From the NCBI GenBank assembly GCA_022885665.1, contig JAGQDJ010000608.1, forward strand, positions 868,001 to 932,000: a stretch of DNA of 64,000 nt. Reading direction: 5' to 3'. Under the pieces are notes generated by a model. That model saw only the letters and a list, made by a program, of their open reading frames with translations, did no database searches and was not told the origin of the DNA. Source of the stretch: Triops longicaudatus. Taxonomy: Eukaryota > Arthropoda > Branchiopoda > Notostraca > Triopsidae. This document shows, one piece after another, positions 22,601 to 34,800 of the stretch. The stretch's first letter is position 1, and every line of letters starts with the position of its first letter. The position numbers and the translations under genes are program-made.

Positions 22601-25301
22601 GGTCGTGTTTGTCATTCAAGAACGTGATCAAGTGCGAGAGTATGACGTCATGAGCTACACAATCAAAGAAAAAATGTTTTCATAAATGCTCCCATCATGG
22701 TTTATAATGTGGGCTTATACCATTTTGGCGACCCAAGAATACACAAAGCCGATGAATGCCTTGTTTAGCCAAAGTTCGACGCACTGAGCTATCCGAGTCT
22801 GTCAACAAAGCTGACAAAATTGGCTGAAACGCTTGCACAAGCGCACGGATTTCACCCGAGACACTCAAAACGTCCGTGACTTGCGCCGAGGGTGTCGTTG
22901 GCGACGCTGCTGTCTTTAGCCAATTTTCGTGCGAGATATATAGAAACCTACACATGAGAAAATAACGAAATACTAATATTGACTTTCAAATTTAACTCCC
23001 ATTGATAAACAATTCTTATTTCTGCAATTACAAATATTTTTTACCTACATATTTGTTATTTTCTACACTTTTTTTTTTACTTACTTTTGTTCTTTCAATC
23101 CTTAATTACGTTCGTAATATAGAAAATACTGAAAAATCGAATATATTGTACAGATAGCCTTACCTAAGAGCATTTTCAGCTACGGAAGCTATTTCCTCGG
23201 CCAAGGTCATACGCACTAATACCGAATCATCTTGTGTGAGCTAAAAAAAGATAAAAAGATTAATAATAATTAAAAATCATCAAGCATCGAAAGGAAAAGT
23301 TATTTCTTATATATACAAAATACCTGGGATAACTGTGGAAGAACATACTCCAAGAATACGTGTGTATCCGTTCGGGGAACTTGCGTCATGTGACTCAGGC
23401 ACGCGCTTAGGACGTGTAAAGCTAAAGCACGAACTTGAGGATATTTATCTCCCAAAAAATGCATCTAATGTTTAGAAAAGAAGACAATAACTACGGGAAC
23501 TGAAAAAATTGCGTGACTTACGATGTAAGGAAGGATTCTGTCCAGAACGATATCATCGGGCAATGCGTTTGTTAACTCTAACAATAGCTCTAGTGATCTC
23601 AGTTTGGATGAACAGTAATGCAATGCCCTACAAAACGACACAAACGTGCGCATGAAAAACAAAATCAAGAGAAAAATGTTAAAAACACCTAAGATGGAGA
23701 AGAATGGATATTACCTTAAAGATGACGTCACTATATTTGTGATCAGTATTATCCCGTTATTCTCTGGATCTTTTTCTGTCAAACACTCTAAGATGTGGCT
23801 AATATCTTTATGCATCCTAAACAAAATATTACAATAAAGAAAAGCTAAGCGTGAGTTAATTTCTACTTGGTAATTTTCTCGTCAGCTCGCAAAGGAGGCG
23901 ATGCCGAAAAGGCTTGCAAGTAAGGACGCAGGAACGTATAGAAATAGTCAGGGAACAACGTGTCTCGGTACTGGATCAAATAATCTTCCGCCAAGCCTCT
24001 TTCATTAACATCTTTGCTTAGCATTTTTCGTAACATTTCCTACATACAAATGCATTTCAAGATTAGGAAAAGATTCTTTTAAACCAACGTGTATTCTAAT
24101 TTACTTGAATTAAACTGTTGTCAATTTTTTCTAAAACGGCTTCTGGGCTGTACTCACCCGCACGATAGGCGGAAAGTTGCGCAAAATCAAAGGGCGGGTG
24201 TCCCTCAGTGAAAAGCTCCACCAAACAACACCTGAGAGATAATAACATTCAAAACCTTATCACCATTCTCTTTGGAGACTGATTTCCACGTCAGTAATAC
24301 AAATTACTTTCAAATTATCTTACCCAGCAGAAAAGATATCCATTTCCGGAGTGAGTTCTCCAACAATGAAATCCTCATCTGCGACTAAAGATTGAGACTG
24401 AGCAGCTATTTCAAGATGTAGAGTACTTTTGAATCTATGGAAACATGAAAACGATAGAAAAATTACCGTTGGAGTATGAAAGTTTAGATTAATACCTTTC
24501 GGGCGCTATATAGCAAGTTCTCCGACGCGAAGTGTCAAAAAAATAAGCAAAATCGGCAGGATTGTCGTCAGGTAAGCAAGTAGGTTTGTATGAAGCAAAA
24601 TCTGTGAGTAGCACCCACAGCCAACTGGTAAGCATAATATTTTCTAATTTGATATCACCATGGCAAATCTAAAAAAAAAAATACGTATATAAATTTTAAT
24701 TCCGCTTCAATTATGACTCAGATTTTGCCCGTTACTCCTCTGGAATGTGATTCATGTAAAGCTTGAAGGAGCTGGAATGCAATCCACTTCTTTTCCAATA
24801 AAGTCAGGAAAGGTCTTGTACTTATTCGATCATAGCAACTAGATTTGACATATTGCCGTACAAGTAACGCTGCTTTATCTGTCAACTGTAAACGAAATTA
24901 TTAATCTGAGAGGACGGAAAACGTGAAGAAATGAATCAGTTCCGTTACCAATGCTTTTTGGAAAGGGAGAATATTATGCGTGGCGTTTAACTGCGTACGA
25001 ATGGTCTCTAAGTAATCTTTGTGTCTTGATAAGGGTAATGTTGGATCATGGATAACAAAGACTTTTACAACAGCTAACCCTTGCTTTGATTGCACTCGCG
25101 CGACTTTGAAGAATCGTGTGCTGCCCAAACTGCGATGCAAAATAAGTATTAATTATTAGTCTAAAATAATGACTCGGTGAAATGTGAACTTTAGAATGAA
25201 CAATTTTACCTTATATCATAAATCAGATCAGCAAATTCTTCGATGTAGTGTTCCACAGGGAAAATCTGTGAAGGAGCCGTACCTGCCAACTGATTTCCCA
25301 T
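16615..25301 (-). CDS. PIK3R4: PI3-kinase regulatory subunit 4 / VPS15
   Basis: This is the pseudokinase scaffold of the class III PI3-kinase (VPS34) complexes that make PI3P for autophagy and endosome sorting. I placed 25 exons, from 25210-25301 (first) to 16615-16834 (last), for about 1320 aa, against roughly 1360 in vertebrates. MGNQLAG at the N-terminus is a myristoylation signal. The kinase part has LGSTRFFKVAR, a Lys in VVKVF, HGDIK in the catalytic loop and TDFAS where active kinases have DFG; that change is typical of VPS15. HEAT-type helical repeats follow (exons about 24038 down to 20511). The C-terminal third is WD40 repeats (19683 down to 16615), ending in SRDGVIKVWK, as vertebrate proteins almost do. 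An intron at 17551-18858 is the longest near the 3' end. No break or missing exon was noticed. Confidence 0.95.
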
Positions 25302-26359
25302 TGTTACGAATTCTTGAGAATTTTTGAAAGACAGAAAGTTTGACTATGGTAATTTGGCGTGCTGTTACATAGAGAATCACGTAGTGCTAAACCAAAAAAC
25401 AGGGTAGTGTTCAATAACAGCGTATGAGGTAGCAAAAACTGATCTCGTAACACTTGTTTTTGTTTGTTATTAGTACACCCCTTGTTTCCACATATGTTTA
25501 CGTGCCGCCTTCCACGTTCCCAAACCGACTAGTGTTCCTTTTGGTGAAGGCTCGTAAAGCGCGCAGGACCTGTATTACACAAGAGGCAGATTTGGTTATC
25601 ATCCCGCGTCTTTCGGAGTTTGCTCGTGGTGCGAAGTGAATTTCGGTACTCAAATAGCACCTCGAAGTAGTTCTGTGACGGTAATATAAGTAGGCAACCG
25701 AAAAGTGTGTGATATATTGCTCCAAGAGCAGCTTGTCATAACAGGCACTTCATTTCACTAACAGGGAAAAAAGGGTTATGGCGAGAATGCATTTAACAGA
25801 AAACGAACTTTTTACTTACAGAACGAACTCGATTTATTTATTTTTTTAACTGGGGAAGATTACTTCTTTTGTCTTTTTGCTATTATACTTTTACCATAAA
25901 TTTTTCGTATGTTAGTGTAACTTAACCCACGCAAACTCGTTAATCAACAATAGTCGCGATCTTGCAGTAAGTTTTCAAGTAGAAAAAAATAAATAGCTTA
26001 AAATAAAAAAAAACAATTGCCACAAAAATCACAACTCACAAGGAAGGAGTTTGTGCAGAAAATTTGTCATCCATATGACAGTTAATTTGTCAAAGATAAT
26101 GTGGAGAATTTGGTAAGGGTAGAAGAACGATGGTCCCTGCGTTGTGATTGGGGTGGGTTTAAGGGTAGGATGGGTTGGTTTCTTTTAGTAGAGATGTACG
26201 AGGGGTATCTTAAGACTCAGAGGTATATGAGATTACTACGAGGAGTCAACGAGAATACTACTCTGAGTCTAGAAGAATACTAGTCTATTACTACAACTTC
26301 TTCTAGAATAATACCCTATTTTACAATAGGAATGACGAGCTCATATACACAAGTGAAAG
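25302..26359. other. Intergenic region upstream of PIK3R4
   Basis: Probably the PIK3R4 promoter next to the start at 25301. No coding region is recognised further out. Around 26100-26340 there are purine-rich stretches (GAGTCTAGAAGAATACTAGTCT and similar, degenerate) without clear period. Confidence 0.4.
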
Positions 26360-26616
26360 GACACTATACCGGATAGAAAATTAGTAACGTTAGGAGAAAT
26401 CAACTAAAATAAGCGGAGAAAGCATATAACTTTCAGAGTGAAGGGCAATACAAAAGGGGAAGGATTAGAAAATAAGAAAATAGTTAANGACACTATACCG
26501 GATAGAAAATTAGTAACGTTAGGAGAAATCAACTAAAATAAGCGGAGAAAGCATATAACTTTCAGAGTGAAGGGCAATACAAAAGGGGAAGGATTAGAAA
26601 ATAAGAAAATAGTTAA
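26360..26616. repeat. Perfect 128-bp direct duplication around one N
   Basis: Bases 26360-26487 are repeated without difference at 26489-26616, with a single N at 26488 between them. Exact identity and the N at the joint point to overlapping contig ends placed side by side by the assembler, not a biological tandem repeat. Confidence 0.85.
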
Positions 26617-26844
26617 ATCTCAACAATATACAACAAGGAATTTCACATAGATAACTCGAACTTTAGATATCTGTCCTACCCTGGGATATCACGGTAGTAT
26701 TACTTAGAGAGCATGTTGGGCAGAGCCGGATTAACCTTTTGTGGGCCCTGGCGCAAGTTATATTAATAGGCCCCTTCCGTACTTTTAAATTTGACTCAAA
26801 ACTGGAGGACACGTAGTCGTTTTTTATTTCCACAATTTCATTAT

Positions 26845-27564
26845 TTACATGTTTCTTCGCCGCGCTTTCGCAGAGGCAAATACATTAATAATATCATCAA
26901 AATCGAGTGAAGAAACAATGTCACTCTCAATGCTCATCAGCGTGAGGTTTACAAAACGATCTTGGGTCATCGAGGAACGTAGTACACTCATGATTCGCTT
27001 CATTTGGCTGAACGATCTTTCCCATGTGCAGTTTGATACTGGAAGTGTCAGGTAGATGCGCAGAATGACGAAGACATTTGGGAACGCCGTTTGCAAAGCA
27101 TGCTCTCGGATGATATTAAGCATTTGTGTCGGACTACACGGGGAATCGGGCATTGGCAAAAATGACCAAAGAAATAAGCGCCAGTGCTCCCATTCTTCCT
27201 TCAAATCGGCAGAAATATCGTTAGGATACATTTCAATGGTCTTCTGCAGTGAGGACGCAATACCGTCAGCATCAGTCTCAATGTAATTGAGGAAGCGAAA
27301 GCTGGAATCGACATTGGCATATGCCGCAATTCTCTTTTGCAAGTCTCCAATGAACAAGTCAATAATCACGAGAAACGTTTGGATGCGGAATTGATTTTTG
27401 CTGTTGAAAATGACAGTCGATGCATTCCCGTCATCCGCATATCTTGTGGGGAATCGCTGGCGTTTTTCTTTGAAGTCAGAGGTGCCACACAAGGATGCTG
27501 CAGCGACGCAGAACTCCTCAAAATGATTTCTTTGCTCTGCCACATAGTCTGCAAGTGACCGTTT
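26845..27564 (-). pseudogene. hAT transposase C-terminal fragment
   Basis: An open frame ends at 26845 and encodes about 240 residues of a hAT-family transposase C-terminal region. The dimerisation domain is clear: it includes LTLPVSNCTWERSFSQMKRI, then RSSMTQDRFVNLTLMSIESD, where related proteins have a Ser-Asn-Cys, Glu-Arg-Ser-Phe pattern. The N-terminal zinc-binding part and most of the catalytic core are absent. The frame runs upstream to 27654 through (CA)n-derived sequence coding CVCVPANCC, which is not real transposase. This is a remnant of an internally deleted element, not a host gene. Transposases of this sort are related to the animal 52-kDa repressor-like and ZMYM-type domesticated proteins. 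Confidence 0.85.
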
Positions 27565-27627
27565 GTAGGCTACTAGGCTTATAGCAAAAATAATGCAAAT
27601 AATGCAACTTATAGCAAAAGTAATGCA

Positions 27628-27785
27628 GCAGTTAGCGGGGACACACACACACACTCACTCACCGGTTATCACAGATTATTGGACGGCTACCTATACCAGC
27701 TACTTGCCATACCGCCCCCCTGCATATTGTATACCGATACAGCAGTTAGCGGGGACACATACACACACACACACACTCACTCACT
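27628..27785. repeat. Direct repeat with CA microsatellites inside the hAT element
   Basis: GCAGTTAGCGGGGACACA followed by (CA)n and CTCACTCAC occurs at about 27628-27662 and again at about 27742-27784, separated by 80 bp of unrelated sequence. It looks like a minisatellite-type duplication within the deleted part of the transposon. Confidence 0.75.
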
Positions 27786-28148
27786 CATAAAAAATAGGCA
27801 TTAAATTTATTTGCACGCATGGTTTGGTGGGCCCCTGAAGCCTGTGGGCCCGGCGTACTTGCGCCATTGTTAATATGGCCCTGATGTTGGGCACTAAGTT
27901 GGAGGGGTGCCATCTTCTAGACTCATTAAAACAAGAAGAATTACTAAACGTTTACGGCTTAGAGGAAATCTCTAAGTATGTAAAAATGCGTCAATCTACC
28001 TTGTAGTTAGATCGGCTGTTTTTTTTGCATACCGCAAGACAAGCTTTTGTTCCTCTGCCCTAGTCGCTATTGACCATGGCTACCCCTCTGGCCCCTTTGA
28101 GCTGCCAAGAAATACGCAAAAATCCTGGCTGCATTGTGAACTTATAAA

Positions 28149-28304
28149 GAATTCAGTTGGGAGAGCCCGTGCACACTGAGTTTTTCAAGCACAGGCACTC
28201 TGTGTCTGAGAAAGGAAATTTTTCTCAGCTTTTGAAACACAGTGAACCGCTGTGTTTGAAAAAAAATGGGAACTCAGTGCGCACTGACTCTCCCAACTAA
28301 ATTC
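28149..28304. mobile_element. Foldback MITE-like element
   Basis: The two ends are inverted copies about 34 bp long: GAATTCAGTTGGGAGAGC on the left and, reversed, GAATTTAGTTGGGAGAGT on the right, continuing into GTGCACACTGAGTT and GTGCGCACTGAGTT. The middle (about 88 bp) contains related inward-pointing CACTGTGT/ACACAGTG pieces, so most of the unit could fold. There is no coding capacity. Superfamily is uncertain; a short AATT flank is shared by both sides. Confidence 0.75.
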
Positions 28305-30380
28305 GCTATTAGTTATTACTTAAATCAACCAATGTGGGGTTGATAACGAGCTAGAGTGCGTTTATAACAGCATCGATAAGGATCGTTTAGTAAGATTAGA
28401 AAATATTTTACATTATTAATAAAATTAAATAATCTTTTTCGATGCAGTCTAGTAACGCTTGACACAGAGAAAATTAAAGTGATTACAGGAAGATCCGATT
28501 TCTGTGTTAAAGCCTGAAGAACCCGATAGACAACTCTTGTCTTATGTGCGAATAGCATGTTATTTTTTTATGACCATTTCATGAGACGCGATTCAATATA
28601 CTGCAAAACGATCTTATCAGTAAAATAACGTTACATAATGCGAATGGTGCATGATTAAGAAATCTAAAAATCGCTTTTGCAATTTGATTATCAACAGTTT
28701 TTTTAGGTTTTGACGAAGAAAGAATATTGAAATTTCTTAACAAAGATTTCTCAAATATTGATTAAGTTGTTCTGATGTTAACAACATCGAAAGTACAAAA
28801 TTTGAAGCTGCTGCATTCTATTGCTGAAATTCTTAAAAGATTACCAAATAATGTTTGGATACGACAAAAAGTGGTAAATAACGTATAACTAACTAGAGCT
28901 TTACTGTAAACAACATGTTTAACGGTTTCCAAGAAATTATACCGAAATTATTTGCGGCATTTCTAGGGCCTAAGGATGGTAGGGCAATTAAAACAGGGCC
29001 TACATAGTAGGAAAACTGACAAATTGATCATACCCGTTAGAAAAACAATCGTCACTAAGTAACACAGACTTCGTGTTAAAAGTAGCCCTGGAAAACTGAA
29101 AATACTCTGTAAGAAAAAAAAAATAAATCTGATTTCCAAATTCTCCTTAAAGGAAGTGTTCGTTAAGCTTGTATTTAATCTTACAGTAGCTCTTATAAGA
29201 AAAGGATTAGTCACTGAATAATATCTTAAGTTTTAGCCACCAGCTCTCTGCAGTAATTTTACATGAACCGTGAAGAGACAAGAGAGAGCTAAGAACTAAA
29301 AAGTGGTTTTACTAAAAGACTAACGGTTCCTTTGACATAAATAAAGTTCAGGGGTTTTCACTGGTGACTGAATTTACTGCGTTGTACTTATACAAACTTT
29401 TTTTTAACTTTTGGCTCTATATTACCGAAGAAAGCAGATAGGCTAATTTCACCACATGCACCCTTTTCTGCTCTGCGCTCATTATAATCGAAGGATCTAC
29501 TTGTATTATACCCTTTTTTGCTTTTTCCTCAAGTATCTTATACCTTCTTGAATAGCTTGGACAAGTTTTTATTATCTGTACAAAGATTCGGATAAACATT
29601 TAGCTACTTGCAGAGAATGAAAATCAAAACCAGTTAACCGTTCCAATTGCACCAAACACCGCTACAATGTCCGCGCAAAGAAAGCCATTCCTTATGTTTC
29701 ATTCAGGAAGGTAACGAGCTTTGTTCACAACTGCAGATATAAAACCAAATGAACCATAATGTCCACGTGCTCGTTGCACTGAGCGGGCATTCACATGAAC
29801 GACAGTCGGAATTGCATATCTTGAAGTTGAAGTGTCGACTAAATTTAGGTGTTTCCCGAATTTTGTACTTGACAGTGTTGTAACGAAGATATCAGGTATT
29901 GTACATAGTGGGCGATACGTATGCTGTTTATTTAGTGTGTGTGTCAAGACGTACAAAGTCACCCAAAGCGAGCACGTGCATAACACGCCACAATACGAAC
30001 CCTGAGGCGAACGTGGGCTAGATAATTTGATAGTTAACCCATGACTATAGCACGCCAATTCAGGGCTTTTTGGCACGCAGTTTTAACTAAAATAGAAAGG
30101 GACACAAATCATAGGTTAAATATGCCTAGTTAAGTTCATCGTATATTTTTTTCTTAATGGTATACACTGCTTGTGAATAGCAAAAGACCTTAAGTAACAC
30201 CACGCTCCTTTATACAGGCAGCTCCTCTCCCCCCCTTTTTGTTCTCATTCAAGTCAAATGTATATAAGTGCTGTAAATTACCGAACGAAAGTCCATAATA
30301 TGCTTACTATTATGTGACACAATATATATATTTATTATTGTTTTAAATGTTACTTCAACAGCTATTAAAGTGAAACGATG

Positions 30381-30427
30381 TGCGGCAACGAGCAAAGCTC
30401 ACGCCGATGAAAGTAATAAAAAAAAGA
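30381..30427 (+). repeat. Poly(A)-tailed short repeat, copy 3
   Basis: TGCGGCAACGAGC, AAA, GCTCACGC, a short linker GATGAAAGTAAT and then an A-rich tail. It matches 3691-3746 (opposite strand) closely over the hairpin. Likely a truncated retroposon 3' end. Confidence 0.5.
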
Positions 30428-31879
30428 ATAGCAATCCTGGACACGTGTACGAACCAGTCATCATCACTGATGCCATATTACTACAAGCTTTTGAAGGCAT
30501 CTTGAACCCGTTTGTAAATGAATAGCAACTCGGTTTACAGATGCGTAAAAAGTAAGAGTTCGATGCTCACAGAATCCTATAATTAACCCCCAAATTAGAC
30601 ATACTTGACGCCACCCCCTGGTTGTCTGATCTCGCTAATCTGATGCGAACCATGTGCAAGTTAATTTGGAAACCGACTTGACGTCATCTGTTCTCTTTCG
30701 TTCGAGGATCTTCTTCTCCTTCTTTCGCTTCACTTCCCTGAGCGTCCATTTTCAGGGGTTGGTCCCTATTTTTTGTTGTTTGGTCTGTAACAGCACTAAA
30801 GCCGTTCCAAAAACTCCGATGAGCCCACTATAGTCGTGAGCCAAAGTCGTCCGCGGCCACACACGTCCTTTTTTTCATACGGTTAATTGCTTTTTCGGAC
30901 CATTGGCGAATCCCGGGAATACGCTGTCGTTTGACGACCACCATTTCCCACCACCCCAGTAAATTTCGGTGAGTGGTGTCTTTCCGTTTACTAAATACCC
31001 CTTCCCCAAAAGTGCACTAGTGCGCCTTTGGGCGGAATAGCAAATATACATTAGTCAATTTCTCACTCCACGACAGTTATCATAATATTTCCAGAAACTT
31101 AATCCATCTTCGCTCCCCTTTCTCTTATGTCATAATGCCCCCTTTTATGACATGTGCAAGAATTGAGTGTTTTGTTTTTGACGTTCATGGGAACACTCTT
31201 GAATATTATCAACTTGAAAAGATCATTAACATGTGGCCGAATGACGTCACAGAGCTTTGCAAGATCCTTGCACGTATATATAGAACAGACGTATATACAT
31301 CTCTCCGTCATCTTTCAATCTTTCCCAAGTTTTTTGTTCCTAACACATTTCTTCCAAATTCTTTCATTCATTACGCACATGTTCGAAAGAATGCTGATCC
31401 CGAAAGACTCGTTTACCTTCATTTTTGGAAGCAGCGTTAGTTTATGGCGCGTATTTACTTGCAATCAACAGAAGGTGGGCGCCTGCCGGAAGCGTAACAT
31501 CGCTAAATATAACATAACGAGATCCACTGCGATTTTCATACACCCGTTAGAACGCAGAAGAGGTCCACAAAAATTGCAACGCGTCTTACTGAGCTTCTTT
31601 ATGCAAACGAGATAAAAAAAGACAAAACGGAAAGAAAAAGGTAAGAAAGGGATAAGGGAAAAAGAATAGAGGATTCATGGGATGGCAGCTGCCCCGTTTT
31701 TGCTCGCCATAGAAGAGCACCCCGAAAACGCTTTAAGCACCTTGTGCTCGTAACATGGAGCTCAGTCGATGTAGAGCTGGCTGTTTGCACAGTCCGAAAA
31801 GGGGGGGAATTTTAAACGCTGTTTATAACGAGCTAGCTTCGTATACCTTGTGGATACCGTTTGAGTGGCGGCTGTTGCC

Positions 31880-34800
31880 ATGTTTGGCTTTTTTCGCAAC
31901 AAAGCCAAAAAGGAAGAAAAAGCGGTGAGAAAGGAGCCTGATAAGAAGAAGAGTAAAAATGGGAAATTGGAGAAAACACCGGTTAATGATGACGAGAGTT
32001 CCAGTTCCGAGCCACTCAGCCAAACGAGTGTCACCGAATCCGCACCTATGCCATCGCAATCTGGTGTTGTGGCTGCTGCTGAAATACCCATTGTTACAGC
32101 CATAAACACGGGCGAGACAAATAACTCGGCCAAAAAGAGCGCAGGAATCCCAGAATCTCCAATTCCACACTCCAGCGCGCCAAACTGCGCTGAATCTGAC
32201 TCATCACCGATTACAACCACCCATGATTCTCAACCAATCGACAGTCCTGAGAAAATCGAAGATTCACAAGGCAAAGAAGAGGTAGAAAACAAAGTCCAAA
32301 CGCCGGAAACGCCGCGAGTTAATGAAGGTGCTGCAATGAATTCAGCTAAGGACAAAACAGCGACCAGCTCTGCATCGAACTCGACCATCATTCCAATCAT
32401 CAGTGTCACTAGTTACGTGTCCGGAAGCCAGCCGGTGACCAAAACTTTGTTGGATACCCGAACCGAACTTAGAGTGACTGCTGTGCCTTCCAAACCCCTG
32501 ACAACCATTAAAAACGCTCACATCGTGTCGACCGCAAATCATAACCACGGGGGGACCATTACAGCTAGCCCTTCCTCCAATATTAATCCTATAAAACCTA
32601 TGCTTATAGCGAACGTTTTACCCCGCACTGAGAAAAGTGCACCGTCCGCAGCGCCTCCGGTTCCTCGTACTACGAGCCCACCTAAAGCTGTGTCACACAC
32701 ACCCTATATGGGAGTCAAAGTGCGAGGAATTCTCAAGCCCAAATCGGTGACATTCGACATGGATTCGACAGCGAGGTTTCCGTCTCATTTTCTTTCCTTG
32801 AAAATCTTAAGGCGGCCGCAAATTATACTTTTTCTTTTCTAATCGAATTAAACCACACTCAAGTTATATTCTTTAACGGGGCAACGTAAATCACAAACAT
32901 TTAAATGTTGCAGTTATGTGACAACTAGAGCAGCTGTAATATTTCTAAAGTAAAATCTCACTATAATGAACAATGGTTATCAAGAGCTATCGGCTATTGC
33001 GAACGAGTTTTACAGAGCCTGGCAAAATCAAAGGCATAGAACAATAATGTCTATTACGAACTTGGTTTATAACGACATATTTACTGTCCTCTGGGCAGTT
33101 TGTACAGGCGAAGTTTCATTAGATTACGTGCAACAATGTGAAAATTACTTTTACTAGTTTCTTCATTCAGCTGTGCAAAACTGCGTGAAATGTTGAAAGT
33201 ATATCGAAAACGAACACGCGAAGCTTAATTTTATAGAATTCTTATCGCGTAATTACGTAGTTCGTAGGCTTACTATTAAAAACATAAAAGGCCTAATTTT
33301 TAAAATGGACCAAACCGTTACAAAATGATTAGATCGATAATTCTATATTAACGTAAATTTTTCTTTTTCACGGAACATAGTCCAACCGCTGTTGTCACCA
33401 ACCCCGTCGATGAGTCATTAACAACTGCATCTGCTGGTCCAACAAAGACAACAGCCCCTTCCATCAACTCCAGTAAGTAAGCTGTAAAAATACCTCATCG
33501 AGAAAGAACAAAAGAAATGGTCCACGTACGAACTCATTTATCTTCGCACAGAAATCCCTCCAAATTAAGCCTAATTAACTATTGAAATATGCAGCTATTC
33601 ACCCGTTACACTATTTGAACCCTATTTTTATGAATAGCGGCACTCATCTAAACTGAAAAGAAAAGATACTAAAACTCATCCCGATATGATTTTGTTCAGG
33701 AACCGTTGGGTGAACACGTGGCGGCACGTGCTTCGCTACCATTTCTTGCCCCGAGGCAAGGGAAGGATGCATGTCTGTGCTTTGAAGCTCTTGTATCATC
33801 TATAACATGTTAAACTCTTTTATAAACACGTTTTGATTTTGTCCTTAAGGTTTTCCTCGCCATGAAAATAACGATCTGAAAATAACGTTTTATTGATACT
33901 TAAATTGTACTCTACATCCCACCCTTTCGAAACTGTTTTTTTTTTTTTCAGAAATGTAATATTACTAGTCTAACTTCCTGTTCTGCGTTTTTTCGTGTTA
34001 CTATGACTTAACAAGGGTGCAATACATTATAGGGGTTGTCATTTTACGAAAGCTGTCGTATAATTTTAGCAAAATAAGTGGAATGGAGAGGTAATAAGAC
34101 AAAGCTGTGTATTTCCTACCCTCTTGTTCGTCTGTTCTGTACAAAGGTGGAAAAGTATTTATATATAATTACTGTGTATGTAGGCTTGGTACGTCCCATT
34201 CCGTCCTCATACCGCCCTGCATTGGGGTTGGGGTTAGGACAAGAAAGTCCTAGTTGGCAATGTTCCCCGTCTATCCCTCTCGAATTGCGCGAAGCTAAGA
34301 TTAGCCCCGTCGTTGTAAGTGCAGTCCAACCACAGCCAGGTCTACTGCAGCCTTTGCTCGAGCCACCAGCACCCAGTAACCCAGGTAAATGTCAAGCGTA
34401 ATTTCCTTACTCGAAAAATTATATCCCATCTGGGAGGCCGTGTCAGAAAAAAAAGAATTTTTTGAGACTCCTTGTCAAGTGTCAGTGTCTGAAATGTGTA
34501 AACGCGTGAAAACAGATATCCCCCAACCCGAGTGGACTTGATCTCTTTGGATTTCGTCCCAAAAATAGCGTTGCCATGAAGAGATGAGTCTGAAAGAAGT
34601 TTAACGGTGGACAGGCCGTTAACTGACATTTACTTCACAGTGTTATTGCGTAAACATGGACGAGTGTCGAAAAGTTACTTGGCCCCGCTAACATCGGCGT
34701 CTAAAAATGCGTTAATTTCCGTCTTCCGACTTATTCATAGGGATTGAGTTGGCTATGGCTCCGACTAACGTACCGGACCATGCAGAGCTGCAGAATCGGC

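Larger units (their letters stand above)
26713..27891 (-). mobile_element. Internally deleted hAT transposon with perfect 8-bp target duplication
   Basis: The element spans 26721-27883 (1163 bp). Its ends are inverted: CAGAGCCGGATTAAC on the left and CAGGGCCATATTAAC on the opposite strand at the right. Both ends also share GGGCCC-rich and GGCGCAAG motifs in their subterminal regions. It is flanked on both sides by ATGTTGGG (26713-26720 and 27884-27891), a perfect 8-bp duplication as hAT elements make. Inside is the 3' part of a transposase gene on the minus strand, followed towards the other end by CA-rich repeats. The perfect target duplication suggests a fairly recent insertion. The catalytic part is missing, so it would need a helper transposase. 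Confidence 0.88.
27892..31879. other. Gene-poor 4-kb intergenic region
   Basis: No coding region is recognised. The region holds a foldback element (28149-28304) and a poly(A)-tailed short repeat (30381-30427). Two TGACGTCA-type motifs (about 30681 and 31241) and a TATATATA at about 31276 lie upstream of the coiled-coil gene and could be part of its promoter, but there is no direct support. Confidence 0.45.

Noticed and set aside
29699..30076. 125-codon frame on the minus strand in the gene-poor region
   Set aside because: No signal peptide, domain or splice partners were seen; composition looks random.
30998..31031. Imperfect palindrome CCCCAAAAGTGCACTAGTGC and following bases
   Set aside because: Stem has mismatches, no repeat partners or target duplication were found.
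31241..31248. TGACGTCA CRE-like motif upstream of the coiled-coil gene (also near 51702)
   Set aside because: Eight-base motifs occur by chance at this scale and two more lie inside PIK3R4 exons, so no regulatory call was made.
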